A stretch of DNA of 64,000 nucleotides from Aureispira sp. CCB-QB1. GTDB lineage: Bacteria; Bacteroidota; Bacteroidia; Chitinophagales; Saprospiraceae. Where the stretch lies: contig NZ_JHBV01000025.1 of NCBI RefSeq assembly GCF_000724545.1, positions 1-64,000 of the forward strand, in the 5' to 3' direction. Position numbers and translations under genes: made by a program. This document shows positions 60,611 to 64,000 of the stretch, piece by piece; position 1 is the first letter of the stretch, and every line of letters starts with the position of its first letter. The notes under the pieces are model-generated. The model saw only the letters and a program-made list of their open reading frames with translations, had not been told where the DNA came from and did no database searches.

Positions 60611-60892
60611 TAGTTCGTTGAAACCACGGAGTAGCAGCGCAGCTAAACTTTATTGGTTTGATAATCAGCAAGTTGTGTCTTTGTTGTGTTTTGTGTTAAA
60701 ATTTTGATTATCAACTGCGCAGCACTCACGAAGTAAACTAATATAAATGTGCTTTTTTATCTTTTTGGTAACTAAGCTTGCGATCTCACGAGCGTAGCGA
60801 GCTAAAAAAGTAAAAAACTAAGCTTGCGCCCTCATGAGCGTAGCGAACTAATCAACGACCACGAAGTAGCAGCGCAGCTAACTACTATAACA
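60611..60892. mobile_element. Composite MITE-like repeat cluster, copy D
   Basis: About 280 bp. Starts with TAGTTCGTTGAAACCACGGAGTAGC, contains the GATAATCAGC ... GATTATCAACTGCGCAGCAC pair, a 35-bp stretch identical but inverted to copy B, two AACTAAGCTTGCG...GAGCGTAGCGA modules and ends ATCAACGACCACGAAGTAGCAGC. It looks like several nested copies. No coding sequence. Confidence 0.6.
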
Positions 60893-61339
60893 TTAGACCC
60901 GATTCTTGCACATAAAAACAGTATTTAATTGGTTGTCTCGTTGATAGTAGTAGGTGTCCATACATTTTCGTACCAAATGCAGTCCTAGGCTTCCGATGTC
61001 TTCTAGAATAGAGTGTTCTTTACGAACTTGATTGGTAGGAAAAAAAGGGTTGAAAGCTATTCCTTTATACTGCAATTCTATGATTAGCTTGCCAGTATTG
61101 GATAAAGAAAATACTAGATCAATAGCTGTTTCTTGGGATTTGAAAGCTGTATAATCTAAAATACTAGATAGGAGTTCTTTGATGGCAATATTAATTTTTT
61201 GAATGACAACAACAGGTATTTCATACATATTGGCAAATTGCTCTAAACTAGAAATAGCTTTTGTAGTTTCTAAAGAGGAATATATGGTTATTTTTTTCTT
61301 AGAGATAGTTTTTTGTGTATCCATGTTATTCATAGCCAT
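60893..61339 (-). CDS. ATP-binding protein, anti-sigma (RsbW) type
   Basis: 148 residues from ATG 61339 (a TTG-initiated frame extends to 61348). HATPase_c_2 fold: IVVIQKINIAIKELLSSILDY (N box, with Glu for Asn-like positions), LIIELQYKGIAFNPF (G1, degenerate), IGSLGLHLVRKCMDTYYYQR (G2). Compared with the gene at 49678 the ATP boxes are less conserved. Neighbours: sigma-54 response regulator upstream on the same strand, so a signalling link is plausible (inference). Confidence 0.75.
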   Translation of the reverse strand: MAMNNMDTQKTISKKKITIYSSLETTKAISSLEQFANMYEIPVVVIQKINIAIKELLSSILDYTAFKSQETAIDLVFSLSNTGKLIIELQYKGIAFNPFFPTNQVRKEHSILEDIGSLGLHLVRKCMDTYYYQRDNQLNTVFMCKNRV

Positions 61340-61933
61340 TAAATACAAATAAGAAAATTAAGCGGGCTTAAGAAACTCTATTTTTGATAAGAAAAGGGCT
61401 GATGATCCGGGGGGAATCATCGCCCGAGTAAAATTGGAAGTGATTAATAACTTTTTCAAGTTATTTGGTTTCATAGCAACTTACATGGTCTGCTACACTT
61501 ATATGTGTTGGGGGAATAAAATTAATCTTAAAATGCTTGAAATTAGTACGAGTACTATTTTTCTATTTGATTGATGATAGGCTTAATGTTAAACCTACAT
61601 AAATTGTTGCAAAAAGAATGCAACTGATATATGAGTTATTTTTACCATAATACTAAACTGTCCTACGATTTAGCACCTCAAAAAGAATCCCCATTCTATT
61701 TGGTAAAACATCAATCTACCAGTTGCACTTAGTCTAAAAGTTCCATTAAACTAACTATCAATATAAAAAGGATAGTTGCTCTCTATAAGTATAAAACCGA
61801 GCCAAAAAATAAAAAGTTGAATATTAGTCTTTTATGTATTTTTGTTGGTGGAATTTAATCCATCTGGTAGACAAAGGTGTTTCTAGTAGAGACATTTTGG
61901 ATAAAAAAAGTGCTTTAAAATAACAAAACGGCA
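61340..61933. other. Intergenic region
   Basis: About 590 bp between the ATP-binding protein and the response regulator, both minus strand. It includes short AT hairpins only; no gene or RNA recognised. Confidence 0.5.
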
Positions 61934-63280
61934 TCAAGAGTCTTCTTTTAGCAATTTGTAGATGGTAGAACGTCCAATTTCTAACTTTTTAGAGACCAAA
62001 GTGACATCATTATTGTGTTTTTCTAAATAATGGCGAATAATTTTTTTAGTATAATCTCGCATGGTCATTTCTCCATCAAGCAAGCTAAACCGCTTTTGTT
62101 TACTTCGTAGTTGTAAGTGCTCTTTTTTAATTTGCTTTTCGTCGGAGAGCACCATTGCTAGCTCGATGATAGATTTTAGTTCTCGAACATTACCAGGGAA
62201 GTTATAATTTAGCAAAGCATCTTTGGCTTCTTGAGATAGTGTTTTGACTTCTACCTTATTATCTTTGGCGTAGTTTCTTAAGAAATGTTTGCTCAAAATA
62301 AGAATATCATTTCCACGATCTTTTAAAGGCGGGAGTTTGATAGACAAGCCGAGTAGACGATAATACAAATCTTCTCTAAAGTTGCCTTTGTGCACTTCAT
62401 CAAAAAGATTTTTGTGCGTAGCCGTAATAATTTTTGCATTAAACTTGATGGATTTATTTCCTCCAATTCTAGTAATTTCTTGCTCTTGCAAGGCTCTGAG
62501 CAATTTAGCTTGTACAGACAAATCTAAATCGCCAATCTCGTCTAAGAACAAAGTTCCTCCATCTGCCAATTCAAATTTGCCTTGTTTGGTTGTGATTGCA
62601 CCAGTAAAAGCTCCTTTTTCATGTCCAAATAGCTCACTTTCTATGAGTTCCTTAGGAATGGCAGCCATATTGACAGCAACAAATCGCTTTTTTCTTCGAG
62701 GAGAATTGTAATGAATACTTTTGGCAATAACTTCCTTGCCAGTGCCTGTATCTCCAGTGATAGAGGTAACAATATTGCTTTGGGCGGCTTTTTCTGTTAA
62801 TTTACAAACTGCTTTGATAGCGGGGCTTTGCCCTATAATATCACTAGAATTAAATTGTTTGGCAAGTTGTTCTCTTAAAACACCAACTTCTTCTTTTAAT
62901 TGGATATTTTGTTTGATCAATTCAACAGAACTTCGAAGTCGTTCCTTCATGCCTGTATCTTTAGTAATATAGTCGTTTGCTCCTTGTTTGAGCAGGTCGA
63001 TAGCAGTACTAATATTTTTCTGTCCAGATAGAACAATCACCCTAATTTCAGGATTGAATTGTTTGATTTTTTGAAGCACTTCGGCTCCGCCCAAATCGGG
63101 TAAATTGTAATCCAAAGAAATGAGTTGAGGTTGTAAATGAAGATGGTCTAGGCAGTCTTGCCCCGTATCAAAAGTATGGACCTCATGTTCTGGATTACTT
63201 TCCATAACATATTTGATTAAACGTTGCTGCATTGGGTCATCTTCAACAATAAAAATCCGAAGACTACGACTGTATTCCAT
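61934..63280 (-). CDS. Sigma-54-dependent response regulator (NtrC type)
   Basis: 448 residues from ATG 63280. Receiver domain 1-125 with phospho-acceptor Asp57 (LISLDYNLPD), AAA+ domain about 155-385 with Walker A GDTGTGKE, ESELFGHEKGAFTGA (sigma-54-contact GAFTGA), ADGGTLFLDEIGDLD (Walker B) and RALQEQEITRIGG; Fis-type HTH at the end (KKLEIGRSTIYKLLKE). The cognate histidine kinase is not in the window. Activates sigma-54 promoters upon phosphorylation. Confidence 0.95.
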   Translation of the reverse strand: MEYSRSLRIFIVEDDPMQQRLIKYVMESNPEHEVHTFDTGQDCLDHLHLQPQLISLDYNLPDLGGAEVLQKIKQFNPEIRVIVLSGQKNISTAIDLLKQGANDYITKDTGMKERLRSSVELIKQNIQLKEEVGVLREQLAKQFNSSDIIGQSPAIKAVCKLTEKAAQSNIVTSITGDTGTGKEVIAKSIHYNSPRRKKRFVAVNMAAIPKELIESELFGHEKGAFTGAITTKQGKFELADGGTLFLDEIGDLDLSVQAKLLRALQEQEITRIGGNKSIKFNAKIITATHKNLFDEVHKGNFREDLYYRLLGLSIKLPPLKDRGNDILILSKHFLRNYAKDNKVEVKTLSQEAKDALLNYNFPGNVRELKSIIELAMVLSDEKQIKKEHLQLRSKQKRFSLLDGEMTMRDYTKKIIRHYLEKHNNDVTLVSKKLEIGRSTIYKLLKEDS

Positions 63281-64000
63281 TAAAAGTGCTTTTTTTGATG
63301 CAAGAAGAATGATAATCAAGAACTCATGCTACACAAAACAATTAGACATCAAGCAATTGTTTCTAAAATTATTAGAAAACATGTGAACGAAACATAATCC
63401 TAGAGAATTGAGGCGTGCAAGAAACAAAGAGCACAACTAATGTACCTAGAGGGACGCTTAGGATTTATGACCAATATGGCTAAACATTCTTTATGCTTCT
63501 ATTTTATTTAACAATTAATTTGGTGATGATGTCCGTTGAATGATTGACTAAATAAATAGGCAACTATTACAATTGGTTTAACTCTAATAAACTTTACTAG
63601 TTTTTAGTATAGTAATTAGCTGCGCTGTTACTTTTGGGACGTTCATTATTCCTTTTGGTTAAGAACAGCGCCTTAGTGCCACTAGCATAAGCTAGTTTGG
63701 CAAACTTAGCTAGTTATGTTGTTCCGTTGTGGTTTTAATGACCACAAAGTAGCGGTATCGCCAACTATTTTTAGTAAGCAAATAGTGTTTTACCAACTGA
63801 TTTAACTCTATCAACTAGAGTAATTGTGTTTGTATTGAGAGGTACAATATACTCCTTTTTACCAAAAAACTATTGAAGCTTGTTTCTTTTTCTTATTGTC
63901 TTTTGTTTGAATATTCTGTAACTTAGTAAGAATTACAAAAACACCTTGGCGAAAATTGTTTTGAGTCAATAGCATGGAGAAACATATGATAGGTTTTAAA
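63281..64000. repeat. Terminal intergenic region with degenerate repeats
   Basis: 720 bp at the right edge without a supported gene. The stretch 63600-63770 holds AGCTGCGCTG and CCACAAAGTAGCGGTATCGCC, degenerate versions of the MITE-like modules. Nothing else recognised. Confidence 0.45.

Overview
The window is a low-GC chromosomal segment from a member of the Bacteroidota, most likely a Saprospiria-type marine gliding bacterium (inference). Supporting evidence: a type IX secretion protein (PorQ), two PorE-like TPR/beta-propeller proteins, DUF4837, DUF4175, DUF1573 and DUF1501/DUF1800 families, a mitochondrial-type citrate synthase, many lipoproteins with Bacteroidota-style signal peptides, and TAnnTTTG-type -7 promoter motifs. 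Ribosome binding sites are mostly not recognisable, as usual for this phylum.

Left part (1-5.0 kb): the right-hand portion of an integrative element. It holds a minus-strand operon with a replication-initiator-like winged-helix protein, an excisionase-type HTH protein, two tRNA-like RNAs with aberrant central parts, an XRE repressor preceded by 22-bp iterons, and a tyrosine recombinase. Next comes (5.05-9.58 kb) a minus-strand tRNA array of 26 genes: 25 with normal anticodon loops (23 distinct anticodons, 19 amino acids, no Cys) and one decayed Phe-like copy. None encodes CCA. The array ends in its own hairpin terminator. Its spacers contain tandem duplications and long inverted repeats. Several tRNAs break class rules: His(GTG) and Glu(TTC) are class II with long variable arms, while both Leu tRNAs are class I. 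The array looks like a nearly self-sufficient decoding set built by duplication and anticodon remoulding. Two short ORFs of unknown function lie upstream of it.

Middle part (10.5-37 kb): ordinary chromosomal genes. They include a DUF389 membrane protein, cupin, methyltransferase, zinc-finger/pRiA4-like protein, WG-repeat protein, an SdpR/SdpI pair, dnaX with two small downstream genes, DUF1573 and zinc-ribbon lipoproteins, queG, two MORN-repeat lipoproteins, porQ, a RhuM-Fic protein, a DUF4837 lipoprotein, recA, and a TPR-CHAT / DUF4261 / membrane protein operon. MITE-like repeats with terminal inverted repeats sit in the gaps at 24.0, 25.4 and 26.6 kb, and related pieces recur at 21.5, 59.1, 60.6 and 63.6 kb.

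Right part (37-64 kb): tandem PorE-like paralogues, rfbA, citrate synthase, a DUF4175 protein with a serine-kinase-type ATPase and ybeY, an HtrA protease, Hsp20, a glycosyltransferase fused to a degenerate sugar-transferase region, a methyltransferase-like protein, a DUF1800/DUF1501 pair, a duplicated-domain lipoprotein, an RsbW-like ATPase and a sigma-54 response regulator. Functions are read from motifs; no database search was possible.
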